From Amphiura filiformis (lineage: Eukaryota > Echinodermata > Ophiuroidea > Amphilepidida > Amphiuridae): a stretch of DNA of 64,000 nt. The stretch covers positions 3,739,912-3,803,911 of the forward strand of contig NC_092629.1 in assembly GCF_039555335.1 (NCBI RefSeq). Reading direction: 5' to 3'. Made by a program: the position numbers and the translations under genes. Below are positions 1 to 10,173 of this stretch, in pieces. The first letter of the stretch is position 1. Each line of letters opens with the position of its first letter. Under the pieces are notes generated by a model, which saw only the letters and a program-made list of their open reading frames with translations, had not been told where the DNA came from and made no database searches.

Positions 1-54
1 TTCACCTGACCTTGACCTATAACATTTGAGTATGTGACTGTGGCATGGCAAAAC

Positions 55-594
55 TCACTTTTTACCAATGATGAGATTAAATGTAAATTTTACTTCATAC
101 AGCTTCTTAAACAATTGATGGAGTTGTTCCATGTGTTGTTCCCAAGTTTGACTGTAAACAATCAAATAATCTACATACGCTTCACATCCCTCTATGTCTG
201 CCACAATTTTGTTCACCATTCTCTGGAAAGTGGCTGGCGCATTTGTCAAACCGAATGGCATAACTTTGTACTGGTAAAGACCAAATGGTGTTCAAAAGGC
301 AGAAATCTCTTTTGTACGATCTGTGAGTAGAACCTACCAGTACCCATTCAAACGTTCAAATTTACTAACAAATGTTGCATTCCTAATTTTGTCTGTGTAA
401 TCATCAATTCTCGGAAAAGGATACGAGTCTGTCTTTGATTGAACATTTGCAGCTCTCATGTCTGCGACTATTCTGTATGACCCATCATTTTTAGAAACAA
501 GGATACAGGGTGAACTCCGTTCACTACTATTTGGTTCTATGATATCATAGTCTAGCATATAATTGATCTCATTTTTGAGATGTTCTATTTTCAA
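55..594 (-). pseudogene. Reverse transcriptase fragment of the Gypsy relic
   Basis: The first part (594-334) has the palm-entry signature IIEPNSSERSSPCILVSK followed by YRIVADMRAANV and a PFPRIDDYTDKI stretch, all typical of Ty3/Gypsy RT. The second part (261-55, another frame) has MPFGLTNAPATFQRMVN and AYVDYLIVYSQTWEQH. The catalytic YxDD box therefore reads YVDY, with the last Asp replaced, and a frameshift separates the halves. RNase H would lie outside the window. This is a non-functional remnant. Confidence 0.8.
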
Positions 595-894
595 GGGATT
601 GACTCTGTAAGGATTGTATCACCAACATCTACATGATGAAATGCAGCATTTGTTTTACTTGGCATATCTGGAAATATATTGCAAATTTGCAATTTCACTT
701 TGTTTTGGTGTAAGTTAGTAAGCACGTCAGAATTGTTCAATTTTACATTATACTCAGCTATACTTTTTGTGCTCCAGCTCATTATCCTGGTCAAATGTGA
801 CATCAGAATTGCCATCATTTCTCTTGTTTACATTGAATATAGACAGTACAGCGGCGAGTTTGACTACATGGGCATTTTTGTCAACATTATTTTG

Positions 895-1412
895 TCACAC
901 AGGTTTTGAAATGTCACTATCATTTCTTTCAACATACTCTTTGAGCACATTTATGTGGCATAACTGCCTGCTCTTGCGTCTACCAGGAGTCTTGATAATA
1001 TAATCTACTTCACCCACTTTCGACTCTACCTCCATGGGCCATGATATCTAGCTTGCAATGGGTGTACTGGAATTGGAAACACTGCTAGAACTTTGTCACC
1101 TGGTTTGAACACTCTTTTTCTGGCATGTTTATCATACCATTGTTTCATTTTGGCCTGATCCTGTGTCAAGTTTTCTTTGGCGAAATCAGTTGCTCTGTTA
1201 AGCCTATATGCTTAAAATTGGAGACATAATCCAATAAATTGTTATCTGATTTCTCATTTAGCCACTTTTCTTTCAACAACTTTAAGGGCCCGCGCAATGT
1301 GTGTCCACTCGAATACACTAGCTCAAAAGGACTAAGGGTCAATTCCCTTTGATTGATCTCTTTGAGTTCTGGGCCAATTTGTTGCTCCAGAATTAGCTTG
1401 TCATGACTTAAA
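895..1412 (-). pseudogene. Integrase C-terminal fragment with deleted catalytic core
   Basis: From 1412 the minus strand reads a segment like the stretch before a Gypsy integrase zinc finger (KLILEQQIGPELKEI). It jumps within a few codons (about 1345) to LTLSPFELVYSSG, which normally follows the DDE core. After this come KQWYDKHARKRVFKPGDKVL, a GPF/Y-type module (ARYHGPW, then KVGEVDYIIKTPGRRKS) and HINVLKEYVER. About 250-300 residues, including the catalytic acidic residues, are therefore absent. Interpretation: an internally deleted copy of an element whose C-terminal module is still readable. Confidence 0.7.
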
Positions 1413-1740
1413 GGTTTTTTTTATAGTTTCCCCAATTTGTTAATGCACAGAAGCTGTGTCATTTTAGGGGTCTTTTTTTATCCCCTAGAGAAGGAAGTTT
1501 ATCTCCTTTCTCATTCAACGTTGACACAAATGTGTCTTCCAAATTGTAGCCTAAGTCATCAATTTGGCTGTCCTCAATTGTTTCTAATGAGGCCCACTTA
1601 CTCATTGCCCGTGTAACTGCTCATGCAGGAAATATCTCCTTTTCCTCACTATTTTCATCCTGTAAACTGAGCTTATCTGCGACTATTGGGTCAGGAAAAA
1701 CCTTCAGTTTGCATACTTCCTTGCTATATATACGTTACTA

Positions 1741-2515
1741 AAATAACTTTTATGATTTTTAATGCCATTATGCAAGTGTCTACCCCTTGTAAAGATGCAA
1801 ACAAGATTTAACAAATGTTGGGTCAACTTAGTGTTCAACTTTGAATACAGTTCTACATGCCATCTAACAACCGTGCCTTCACAAAGTGCGCAGTTGGGAA
1901 AGATCGACGAGGAAATCTGCTCGGTTGAAAAATCATCTGTCTTATTTACTGGGATGCCGTATTACGGTACCTGACCCTGCCCCCTATCAGATTGAAAAAA
2001 GAAATGGCATCGTTTCAACATCATGAGAAATGCTGAATCGAAACTTTTAGGGGGAGAGGATAAAGGCAGCCCGCTTTTACATGAGGAGTGGTTGAACGGC
2101 AGTGCGAGAAGTTTACTTGCAAACAACAATTAGATCTCGAATTTCGCGCGATTTGGCTGACAGATTAGCCTAAGTAGTTGCGATGTCGCGTGACTCTGAA
2201 CACCGAAAGTGCCAAATGCGTGGAGTAAACAAATACAATCGAGTCCGGGAAAAGATACCACGTTGAATCAACAAAAAGAACGTTGGGTGGTAAATAAACT
2301 GGCCTCAAAAAGAAACTTATAATTTTTCACAAGGTCATATCTTAAAATCCTGTCCATAAAAATTAACCAATATTGCACACAGGATTACTTCAATACTCTT
2401 CTCTAAACACTGGTCAGTAATCAAACAGTTGTCCAACTGACATAACAACAAAATGCACTGACATGGAACAGCTTCCTGGACCACATTCAGAACTTCAACT
2501 TCAACTCCGATATCT
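1741..2515. other. No recognisable feature
   Basis: AT-rich DNA with only short open frames, none resembling a known protein. No TIR or tandem repeat was seen. Confidence 0.5.
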
Positions 2516-2517
2516 AT

Positions 2518-2600
2518 TGATATTTTATTTTATTGCCAATTCGTGGCCCGTAGGCCACATTACATACAATAAATTACAATATAAAAATACACATAAGAAC
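2518..2600 (-). mobile_element. Probable 3' tail of a LINE, minus strand
   Basis: On the minus strand the segment reads a short GC hairpin (GTGGCC...GGCCAC) followed by AATTGGCAATAAAATAAAATA. This resembles the 3' ends of CR1-like LINEs elsewhere in this window (28570-28666, 48890-48949): a small hairpin, an AATAAA-like box and a short A-rich repeat. No coding part is attached, so it is either a severely 5'-truncated copy or a chance resemblance. Confidence 0.35.
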
Positions 2601-4380
2601 AATTAGAATTAAATATTTAGGAAGGCATTGCACAAGATATAAACCACACAAAAATATACAATTTGAAATAACATTTAGAAAATTGATTATAAAAGTCTTT
2701 AAAATCGTATTATGAAATATTGCACTTTTTTAACATGTATAAAATGACATTGAAAGTATAGTGTATGCAGAATAATTAGCACCCAACACAAATAATATCC
2801 GCCATTTTTTAGGAATGGGTATGTTTAATATCCGCTATATGACCTACATTAATGATACAGATGGCAGTACAAACACGAATTATTGTAAGAATAATCTATT
2901 CTAAGACTAAGGAATGCCATAGTGGGTTAATATTTAAGGCCATGTAAGGGCTCATTTGCGGTCTTGCGCTCATTTGCGGTCATTTTTCATGTTTATTCCT
3001 ACATACAACCATAGCAATGTTCTGTTATTTTTGTGAGCGAGTAGTGAATATTAGATGTTTAATGTAAAATATTACATAACCATGTTGCTTTAATCTAGGG
3101 TATTCTGGTATTAAACACTAACACTAGCAGTATAAACTCTACGTACCTTCGTCGGAGTCTTCGTCGGACCCCTCGGATTCCAAGTAGCTAGCCATTACTC
3201 TTCAATAGCCTAGAGGAAGCCAATCCGTTTTAAGTAGATCTATGACAAAATAAGTGGGAGCATGCATATATATAATTGTGATAAAACATTTCAAGCCAAA
3301 AAACATAATGCCGACCGTAAGGATAAAGTGCAAACAATTTATTGACCGCGATCGACACTTTGCCTTCTGGTTAATCATTCAACTAATGTTTATAGTAGAT
3401 ATTATTCTTTTTTCTCTGTTATTAAATTTCAAGCTTTCAAGGTTTGTTTTAAAGACAGGAGCTCAATATGCAGACTATGTAGCGTCGTCATCATTAATTA
3501 TTGCGAAGACCGGTCCTGTCCTTTTTTCATTTTGGTCAGTGTCAAAACAATACTGCTGAACTGGAAATCATGAATCTTAATTATACTTCAAATAATTCAT
3601 TTATTATTTATCATAATATTATCGGTTAATAAATAAGTACACAAACTCTTATCTTCAGATGATACGAGAGGCAGTCAGTATGTAATGAGAGTTGACTGGT
3701 AACCCTATATATGAATTATTTTCATGGCATTTTTCTGTGATCACATCAACACTGTATCTTTGTCTTTCAAACAACTCAAGTAAAAAATTATATCACACAC
3801 TTGATTACGTAACAGCATTAATATAAAATCAAGGGTATACCTTCACTGGCTGAAAATGAGTCGTTTTTGTTAAGAGAAATAAGAGGCTGAAATGAGGTAT
3901 TGTATATTTTAGATTTTCTCAGCAATTAAAGTATGGAATGGTAGTAAAACACAAACTTCGAGCTCATCAACCCATCTTTGATTGAGCTGGAAAGGTTTCA
4001 AATATGTGTTATTTTTGACAAAAACAATGCTTTTCTTTCTATAAACATTTTGATATTGCCAACAATAGCAAACGTGGAAATTTATTTTGCCAGTTTTGTT
4101 GACTAATCCCTAAACATTAAAACGGGAGTCTCCCTAGAATATTCTACTCTTGTTACATTTTTACAAAAAGTAGTGGTACAGAGAGAGAGAGAGGTCATTG
4201 TTTGAGTGAGAAATTTATTTTTTAAATTTTCTGTTCATTTGAGGTTGAGATCATCCATGAAAAATGAATTATTAAATTTCTATTTACATAGCATTTTGTA
4301 ATGTTTTAAGCTCTATTTACAGGAAATTTTGCAATGTTCAATGTTGTTGAATGCCTTTTGTCACTGTTATTAAAGTCGCT
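2601..4380. other. No recognisable feature
   Basis: AT-rich intergenic DNA. The longest open frame (3254-3559 +, 101 codons) is hydrophobic and Lys/Phe-rich, has no motif I recognise and no visible splice context. I do not call it a gene. A GA run lies near 4180. Confidence 0.5.
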
Positions 4381-4383
4381 CTT

Positions 4384-4542
4384 ATGGCAATTTTAAGCGT
4401 GTTTTGAACGAGTTAGCGGTTAGTCCAATATATGTTTCATGATGTGAATTGTCAAGTCGAGTTACCGTCGGGTGGTAAATTATACTGGAAGCTAAACAAT
4501 TGTCTTGAATGGCAATTAAAGCGTGTTTTGAACGAGTCAAGT
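4384..4542 (+). repeat. Short direct duplication about 126 bp apart
   Basis: A segment reading ATGGCAATT(tta)AAGCGTG then TTTTGAACGAGT occurs at about 4384-4414 and again at about 4510-4540. The sequence between is not obviously repeated further. It may be a remnant of a two-copy tandem repeat. Confidence 0.5.
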
Positions 4543-4914
4543 TGACTGTCCCCTTCAAGGCAATTGTTTAACAACATTGAGCGAGTACATTTGGAAATTA
4601 AAGGATAAGAAAATATCTTATTCAACTAAATGGAAATTAATTAGTCGGGCTAAGGCCTATTCAACTACCAAACAAACTATGCACTCTTTGTCTGGAGGAA
4701 AAATACCTTATCATATTTAAGCCTCATCTCTCTTCACTGAACAAAGGAAATGAGCTAATAAACACTTGTAGACACAGGAAGAAGCATCTCTTGATCAACT
4801 ACAACTGATCAATATATCAAGTATTGACTGCCTTCATGAACTTGAATTGCTTATATTATGTTATGTAACCATTTTTGACCAGTACATTTATGCCAATTAA
4901 ACTGTCTAAATCTA

Positions 4915-5010
4915 GCACTAGCTCCGCGCACTTTACGCTCGGTGAACGAGCTTCGCGCTCGCCGTCGCCTCCGCCACTTCGCGGCGTGAGCATTCCGCGC
5001 TAGAAATCGG
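4915..5010. other. CpG-rich block with partial inverted repeats
   Basis: A sharp local rise in GC and CpG (CTCCGCGCAC, GCTTCGCGCTCGCC, CACTTCGCGGCG) in otherwise AT-rich DNA. It is bounded by CTAGC-like words (about 4917 and 5002), giving weak inverted symmetry. It could be a short foldback element. No gene is recognised within or beside it, and the rest of 4560-5630 holds nothing I can name. Confidence 0.4.
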
Positions 5011-5635
5011 GGCATCATAATCAGTTTCCAGTGATAAGCATATTCTGATGAGTGTAGGTCGGCTTCGGCTGGACTGCATGAAACAATATTGTAAATAATG
5101 CTTTAATAAATCACCAAGTCTATTTTAAATGTATTCCAGCTCCCTTCTTGGTTGAGCACTTTGCTGTGGATGATTTACCAAAATTTCTTGCAACTGTACA
5201 ATACTCCCTAGAATCCAAAGTACCAATGTGTTTGTAGCATGAAACTCGGAGTAGTGGCCATGATGTGTTAATTAAACTTATTTAATTATTTTATATATAT
5301 AGGCTATATACATACCTGTTTATCGTATGTAGCATCAAAATTGGAGGAGTCAAGTCAAATCTGGATATTCAGCATATTCTGAGTCATATTCCATTAAGAC
5401 AAGAACACGGAACAAGTAACTCGGTTTAAATCGGCTTCAATTCAATTATGAGCTTCGATCCAGCACACCCTCCTGTAAATATTATGTTCAGCAGGTAGCT
5501 CAATATAAACTGATGAATTTATACTTGATTTGCAAAACGTGTCCGTAGATTCATTATTATATATCGACTGACTTTGTTTAAATCAAACCATAAAGTCATT
5601 TCCGTAACACCGAAATTCCATATTCATATCTATAT

Positions 5636-5892
5636 GAATATATTTCCAGGGAATCCCCATATGTCGCAATATACATTGTACATGCCAAAGCCTCAGCATT
5701 AAAAATATATATATTTCCAGGGAATCCCCATATGTAGCAATATACATTGTATATGCCAAAGCCTCAGCATTAAAAATATATTTCCAAGGAATCCCCATAT
5801 GTCGTAATATACATTGTACATGCTAAAGCCTCAGCATTAAAAATATATTTCCAGGGAATCCCCATATGTCGCAATATACATTGTACATGCCA
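5636..5892 (+). repeat. Tandem repeat, 67/71-bp unit, almost four copies
   Basis: The word ATTTCCAGGGAATCCCC recurs at 5642, 5713, 5780 (one mismatch) and 5847, giving periods of 71, 67 and 67 bp. The 71-bp copy carries an extra ATAT. Each unit holds CATATGTCGCAATATACATT and GCCTCAGCATTAAAAATATA. The last copy breaks off at about 5892 in GCCACACCG. Confidence 0.93.
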
Positions 5893-6558
5893 CACCGCTG
5901 TACGCCATGGTGACAAGTTTCTAAATAACGCGAATTTAATGCTGAGACTTTGGGAAGTCTTCTTTGGGAATTATCTTTTCGAAAAGAGCCCTGATATTAA
6001 AGTATATTTTAATATTAAAGCTCCAATAGAGGTCATATTTTAATTTCGTTATTCCTTGCCAAATATTATAAAATAATATTAGTATAAATGGAAGCAGGAA
6101 AGTTTTGTGGTCATTAAGCTAAACTAATGGGGTCAAATGAAAGAAAACTCGATTACTTTCTTAGCTGCTTAACTGTGGTGTTCTATGTGGATTTAAAGCC
6201 ATAATTATGACTTTGATTCAAACTTGCTCTGTTGTCCTAAAAACACATCAAATTTGGCTGAATCTGATTAGGTGTAAGTTGGGACATTACAAATATGCCA
6301 AAATATCTAGTATCTTGTACAAAAGCTTTTTTTCAAGCAGTGGAAACGAACACTGGAATGACGGTACAATATCTACATAAAAACTTAATAGGCCTAATCC
6401 CCGAAGAAAATGGTTAATAATCACAAATTGTTGTTTCCTTTTTGCGCCAGTTTGACAAAATTTAATTTCAGGGAAATCGTGCTAGCCAAATTTAACATGA
6501 CTTCAGAGCTGTGTATATTCACCGGACGTTATTTACTACCCATGTAGGCTTGCATCCG
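5893..6558. other. No recognisable feature
   Basis: Unique-looking AT-rich DNA with no gene or repeat that I can support. One TAGGCCTA palindrome lies at 6389. Confidence 0.5.
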
Positions 6559-6770
6559 TTAAAGGGGTTGCATTTGATTCCACGAGAACATTAAAAATTT
6601 ATTGGGGTAGCATATGAATTAAGGATAAGCATAGGCCTGTCATATATAATTACATTAAAAAAGTCGACAAAATAATAATTATTAGAAAGGTTTTCTTGTT
6701 CGACTCTCGAAAATTGAAATTTCTTTAGAGTGCGCCACCATCGACAAGGAAAGCTTTCTACGTGAGCTGG
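6559..6770 (+). mobile_element. Degraded Kolobok/T2-like MITE
   Basis: It starts TTAAAGGGG, and shares with the intact element at 31643-32307 the subterminal words GAACATTAAAAA (6588) and AGAAAGGTTTTC (6684), then AGTGCGCCACC (6729) and a GACAAGGAAA-like stretch. The 3' terminus was not found, so it is either truncated or has diverged beyond recognition by eye. Confidence 0.6.
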
Positions 6771-6781
6771 AGGTTATAATA

Positions 6782-7550
6782 ATTGAAGACCGAATTAATA
6801 AGAAAAACCCTTTTAAAGGGTTAAGCAGCGTCAAGGATTTATCATTTAAATATTGGTCCAATGCACTTAAAACCCACCCATAAGCATATACCAAAATCGC
6901 TGAAAAGGTAGGGTACCCTAAAACCGTGGCACATCCCCGTATACCTCCAACCAGGGAGACCCCCCCCCACGTATATTTTGTATCGTGTATGATCATGAGA
7001 ATAATTGAATATTTCCGATAACCTTGCTTTTCCTTGTGTTTATAACACTTTTTAATCAAAGTTTTTTACTCCCGTCCTCTATCAAAGTATAATCATGACA
7101 TGACATGAACTGGCGGCACGACAAAATAACATTTTCAACCTAGTTTTTGACCCCATCGTCTCCATCAAACTACAATCATGAGCCCCGTCATGAGCACCCC
7201 TATACATCAATCATCCGAAGATTGAAGAATGCTTTGCCAATCGATATCCAAGGCAATTGTTTGCTATAGGTCTAATTGACAACATTTTATGCAGAACAAG
7301 TTTATTTGGCGCTCCATCGCTATTCATGACCACATTACTGTCGACTCCAATTCGTTTATTCCACTGAATACTGTGTGAACTACATCTAGGCCTATACTCA
7401 CACGCAAAATACGGGACTGAGTTGTGAGAGATAAGACTGTTTATATCAACTGACCATGCTGCACTGACAACCCAGATGAAAATGATGACGTAACAGCTGT
7501 TATCAGTCGCTAGTATGCTTGACTCGCAATGCATTATGTTTTCACTCTCA
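6782..7550. other. No recognisable gene; an inverted 18-bp word at 6782
   Basis: At 6782-6799 lies the reverse complement of AATTCGGTCTTCAATTAT, the word that flanks two copies of a short repeat family at 7965 and 12865. A C run sits at 6961-6968. The two overlapping minus-strand open frames here (6682-7059 and 7211-7534) resemble nothing I know. Confidence 0.5.
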
Positions 7551-7551
7551 T

Positions 7552-7685
7552 GTAATCTCTTTCTCAGTCAGTTACTGACATATGTAAAACAAACCCATGA
7601 CAAATGACTGTTAAAAAGACCAACTATGTTTAATCTCTTTCTCAGTCATGTACTGCCATACAAAACAAACTCATAAGAAATACAG
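7552..7685 (+). repeat. Diverged two-copy direct repeat
   Basis: AATCTCTTTCTCAGTCA is found at about 7552 and again at about 7632, each followed by a related stretch (TACTGRCATA... AAAACAAAC). The period is about 79 bp. Confidence 0.6.
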
Positions 7686-7844
7686 AATGTGCATGCGCTT
7701 AACCTACAATTTTCGATCTCATTTGAGCTCGATTATCGTATGTATTTTGAATGGTGTATAAACAAAAGTTGAGGCATATCACCTATCGTATGCAAGTCAT
7801 TTCGGTGAAATTAAATAGGGAAGCATCGCCTGCGGGCGCTGCTT

Positions 7845-7990
7845 CAAAAAGACTAGTATGCGTATCACGTCCTGTGAACCAGACCACAAATGCTGTACTG
7901 CCCAGGTCAGCAATCAATCACGTCGCGCCTTTGCTCTGACGTCAGACGTAAACTAGTCTTTTTTTAATTCGGTCTTCAATTATTATGTAT
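7845..7990 (+). repeat. Short CpG-containing TIR element, copy 1
   Basis: AAAAAGACTAGTATGCGT at 7847 is matched in inverted orientation by ACGTAAACTAGTCTTTTT at 7947. A 100-bp core contains CACGTC and GACGTCAGACGT words. The right end runs on into AATTCGGTCTTCAATTAT. The same sequence lies in the opposite internal orientation at 12755-12885, which defines a dispersed family. No coding capacity. Confidence 0.7.
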
Positions 7991-8190
7991 AATGTTTCAG
8001 TTGAAAATATCATTCAGGTGATGAGACAAGATAGTGTTCTTCAAAAAGCCATATTATTGGCACAAGAAACTGTATGGCTCTTTGCCAGTAATTTCAAATA
8101 AGGTTCTGATAAATGAATAAGTGTGTAACGAGACAGTAATAATTGAAGCTTATGAAAATTCAGATGACGATAATATTGACGATGACTTTT

Positions 8191-8353
8191 ACACGTTTAA
8201 TTTTGTTGATCAATATTAAAGACCTTAGATACAAGAGTGGATACAAAATATACCATTGTAGACTGTACAGACGAAAGTTAAAGCACAATGGTATATTTTG
8301 TATCCACTCTTCTATCTAGGGTCTTTAATATTGATCAATAAAATTGAACATGT
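8191..8353. repeat. Long hairpin (foldback), arms about 69 bp
   Basis: The left arm 8191-8259 and right arm 8285-8353 are nearly perfect inverted copies; both include TTGATCAATATTAAAGACC and GAGTGGATACAAAATATACC or their complements. The loop is about 25 bp. It may be a short foldback/MITE or a hairpin-RNA source. No transposase is near. Confidence 0.9.
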
Positions 8354-8403
8354 ATAGGCCGCTAGAGCGAACTAAAGAATTTTAATTTTAATTTTAATTT
8401 TAA

Positions 8404-8437
8404 TAGAGCTCTAGATCTTAAAAGATCTAGAGCTCTA
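8404..8437. repeat. Perfect 16-bp palindrome arms
   Basis: TAGAGCTCTAGATCTT and its exact reverse complement, separated by two A residues, preceded by a short (TTTAA)n run at 8380-8403. Confidence 0.95.
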
Positions 8438-8599
8438 TATTTTAATATTGTTTTTATTCCAAAAATTAGTGTTGAATTTTTTTCTGGAATTGGGAGTAAT
8501 AGCATGAATAAACTTACCTGTTACTTATTGTGCTTACTGGGTATTATTTCAACACCCATGTCGATGTAAAAACCAAACTTCTTCCACCTATAAAACTGG

Positions 8600-8790
8600 C
8601 AAAATATGCCATACTGCCCCACACGTAACAAAACTAAAAAGCTATATTATTTATACTCCCTCACTGTGTCAATACGGGTTAAACCCAAAACAAAAAATAT
8701 CATCCTGCCCAATTAATGCGTAACAAAACTAATCATCTCAAAGTTACATTATTCATACCCCCTCCCTCTGTAGTGAAAAAAAGACCGTTT
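8600..8790 (+). repeat. Two diverged direct copies of a ~92-bp segment
   Basis: CGTAACAAAACTAA followed by a TATTATTTATAC-like stretch and a CCCTC...CTGTG-like end appears at about 8625-8670 and again at about 8719-8772. Related TTGTTACGTATTGGGCT words recur at 8947 and 8978. Confidence 0.45.
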
Positions 8791-9051
8791 GTTACTTATT
8801 GGGCTCTGGTTGTTTTAAAAGCAAATTAGTTGTGGGAGGTAGGTGCACATGTTTGCTATTGAATAACTTTGTATTGACCCAGTAACCCATTTTGAGTCAT
8901 TTTGAGTCTTTCTTTGTCAATGTTTTTCCTCTGGAGTCAGAATGTTGTTTTGTTACGTATTGGGCTCTGAGAATTTATTTTGTTACGTATTTGGGCTGTC
9001 TTTAAAGCAAACTATGGTGGTATGTGCATAAACACATCACAAAAGGTAATT

Positions 9052-9093
9052 ACCCCCCCACACACACACCCCACACACACCCCACACACACAC
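9052..9093 (+). repeat. CA/CCCCA microsatellite
   Basis: A run of C followed by interrupted CA dinucleotides with CCCC interruptions. The rest of 8800-9540 has no recognisable feature. Confidence 0.95.
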
Positions 9094-9543
9094 TTATTAA
9101 TGACCAGTATACCAAAACGGGTTGTCGAATGCCAAATTTATAAAAAGTATTGGAAGCAGAAATTTTTTCTGCCGATTATGACATCGCATTTAATGCAATG
9201 GTCCTAAAATTGATGTCACAGCGTACATTTAAATGACAGTAACCCAAGATTGGAAAGATGCAGTAAAATCCTATTGGCTTGTATTCAGTATCCATATGGA
9301 ATGTTTCTGGCTCACCTTAGAGTATCCTTTTGTTTCATGAATTTGGAGAAGGTCAATGTCTTTTGGGATGTGTTTTTACCGGTTAGCTATCGTCTGACTT
9401 TTAATGACAGAGTCAACACACTGATTACAAAATACTTCAACTGATGTCTTTAATAATTTTTAATCAGACTATGAAGCAGCAATATGGTTCTAATAAATTC
9501 CTCAACAAAAGTATTTTCAAGCATCTATATCTCAGCTTAATCG

Positions 9544-10173
9544 TGACATGTTCATATCGTGTTGCATATCAATGGATAGCTACTTTATTTTCCTTTACAA
9601 TGACACCACATTTGAAACAATCACCCTTTTCACGGCTGTGTGAACACGTCTTGTGAATGTAATGGGGTCTCAAATAGAATGTGCCGAATTGGCCATTATT
9701 CTATGCAGCAAGCTGCAATCCAATATCTTCACAATCTGGGACCTAATGCAATCCTTCAAGATGACAACGCTCACCCACACAGAGCCAGGGTAACCAACGA
9801 CTACCTATATAATATTATGGAGTAGAGTGAATGGAATGGCTTGCCATGGGCCCAGACCTCAACCCGATTGAACACATGTGGGACCACCTTGGTCGTGCTG
9901 TGCATGCCAGAGTAGCCAACCACATTGAATGACCTGCAATGATTACTGGTTGCAGAATGGAATGCCATCTCACAGCAACGTGTGACCAGGCTACCGCTGT
10001 TGTGTTGCTTGAGCATAGAATAATGGTCAATTTGGCACATTCTGTTTGTGACCCTACTACATTCACAAGACGTGGATTCAGCCGTGAAAAAGGTAATTGT
10101 TTTAAATATGGTGTCATTGTAAAGGGGGATAAAGTAGCTATCCCTTGATATGCAACACGATTTGAACATGTCG
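9544..10173 (+). mobile_element. Internally deleted Tc1-like transposon with ~160-bp TIRs
   Basis: The segments 9544-9707 and 10013-10173 are inverted copies of each other (shared words include GTGTTGCATATCAA, TTTACAATGACACCA, CACGTCTTGTGAATGTA and CATTATTCTATGC). Between them is only the C-terminal part of a Tc1-type transposase. The long TIRs match the IR type of some Tc1 elements. The exact outer ends and TA duplication are unclear; the TIRs may extend further out to AAGTATT words at about 9510 and 10190. Confidence 0.82.
9709..10010 (+). pseudogene. Tc1-type transposase C-terminal remnant
   Basis: One frame reads ILQDDNAHPHRARVTNDYL, the second catalytic Asp region of Tc1 transposases. 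After a frameshift near 9820 another frame reads GPDLNPIEHMWDHLGRAV, the region carrying the final Glu of the DDE triad. A third frame then gives LLVAEWNAISQQRVTRL, the usual tail. The DNA-binding domain and the first catalytic Asp are absent. With two frameshifts and a deleted N-terminus it cannot make an enzyme. Confidence 0.85.

Larger units (their letters stand above)
1..1740 (-). mobile_element. Gmr1-like Ty3/Gypsy retrotransposon relic (IN before RT)
   Basis: Read on the minus strand, the order is a spacer containing AVTRAMSK (about 1620-1590), an integrase C-terminus (about 1350-900), a linker ending HHVDVGDTI (about 630) and reverse transcriptase (594 to the window edge). Integrase upstream of RT is the reverse of ordinary Ty3/Gypsy elements but is the known arrangement of the Gmr1-like group of deuterostome Gypsy elements. 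The copy is dead: there are stops, frameshifts between blocks, and the zinc-binding and DDE core of integrase is missing. The element continues beyond position 1; no LTR is visible. Confidence 0.75.

Noticed and set aside
5583-5798. Minus-strand 71-codon frame with repeated MGIPWKYI
   Set aside because: Translation of the 67/71-bp tandem repeat.
9801-10169. Minus-strand frames across the Tc1 remnant
   Set aside because: Shadows of the plus-strand transposase remnant and of the TIR; the transposase motifs are on the plus strand.
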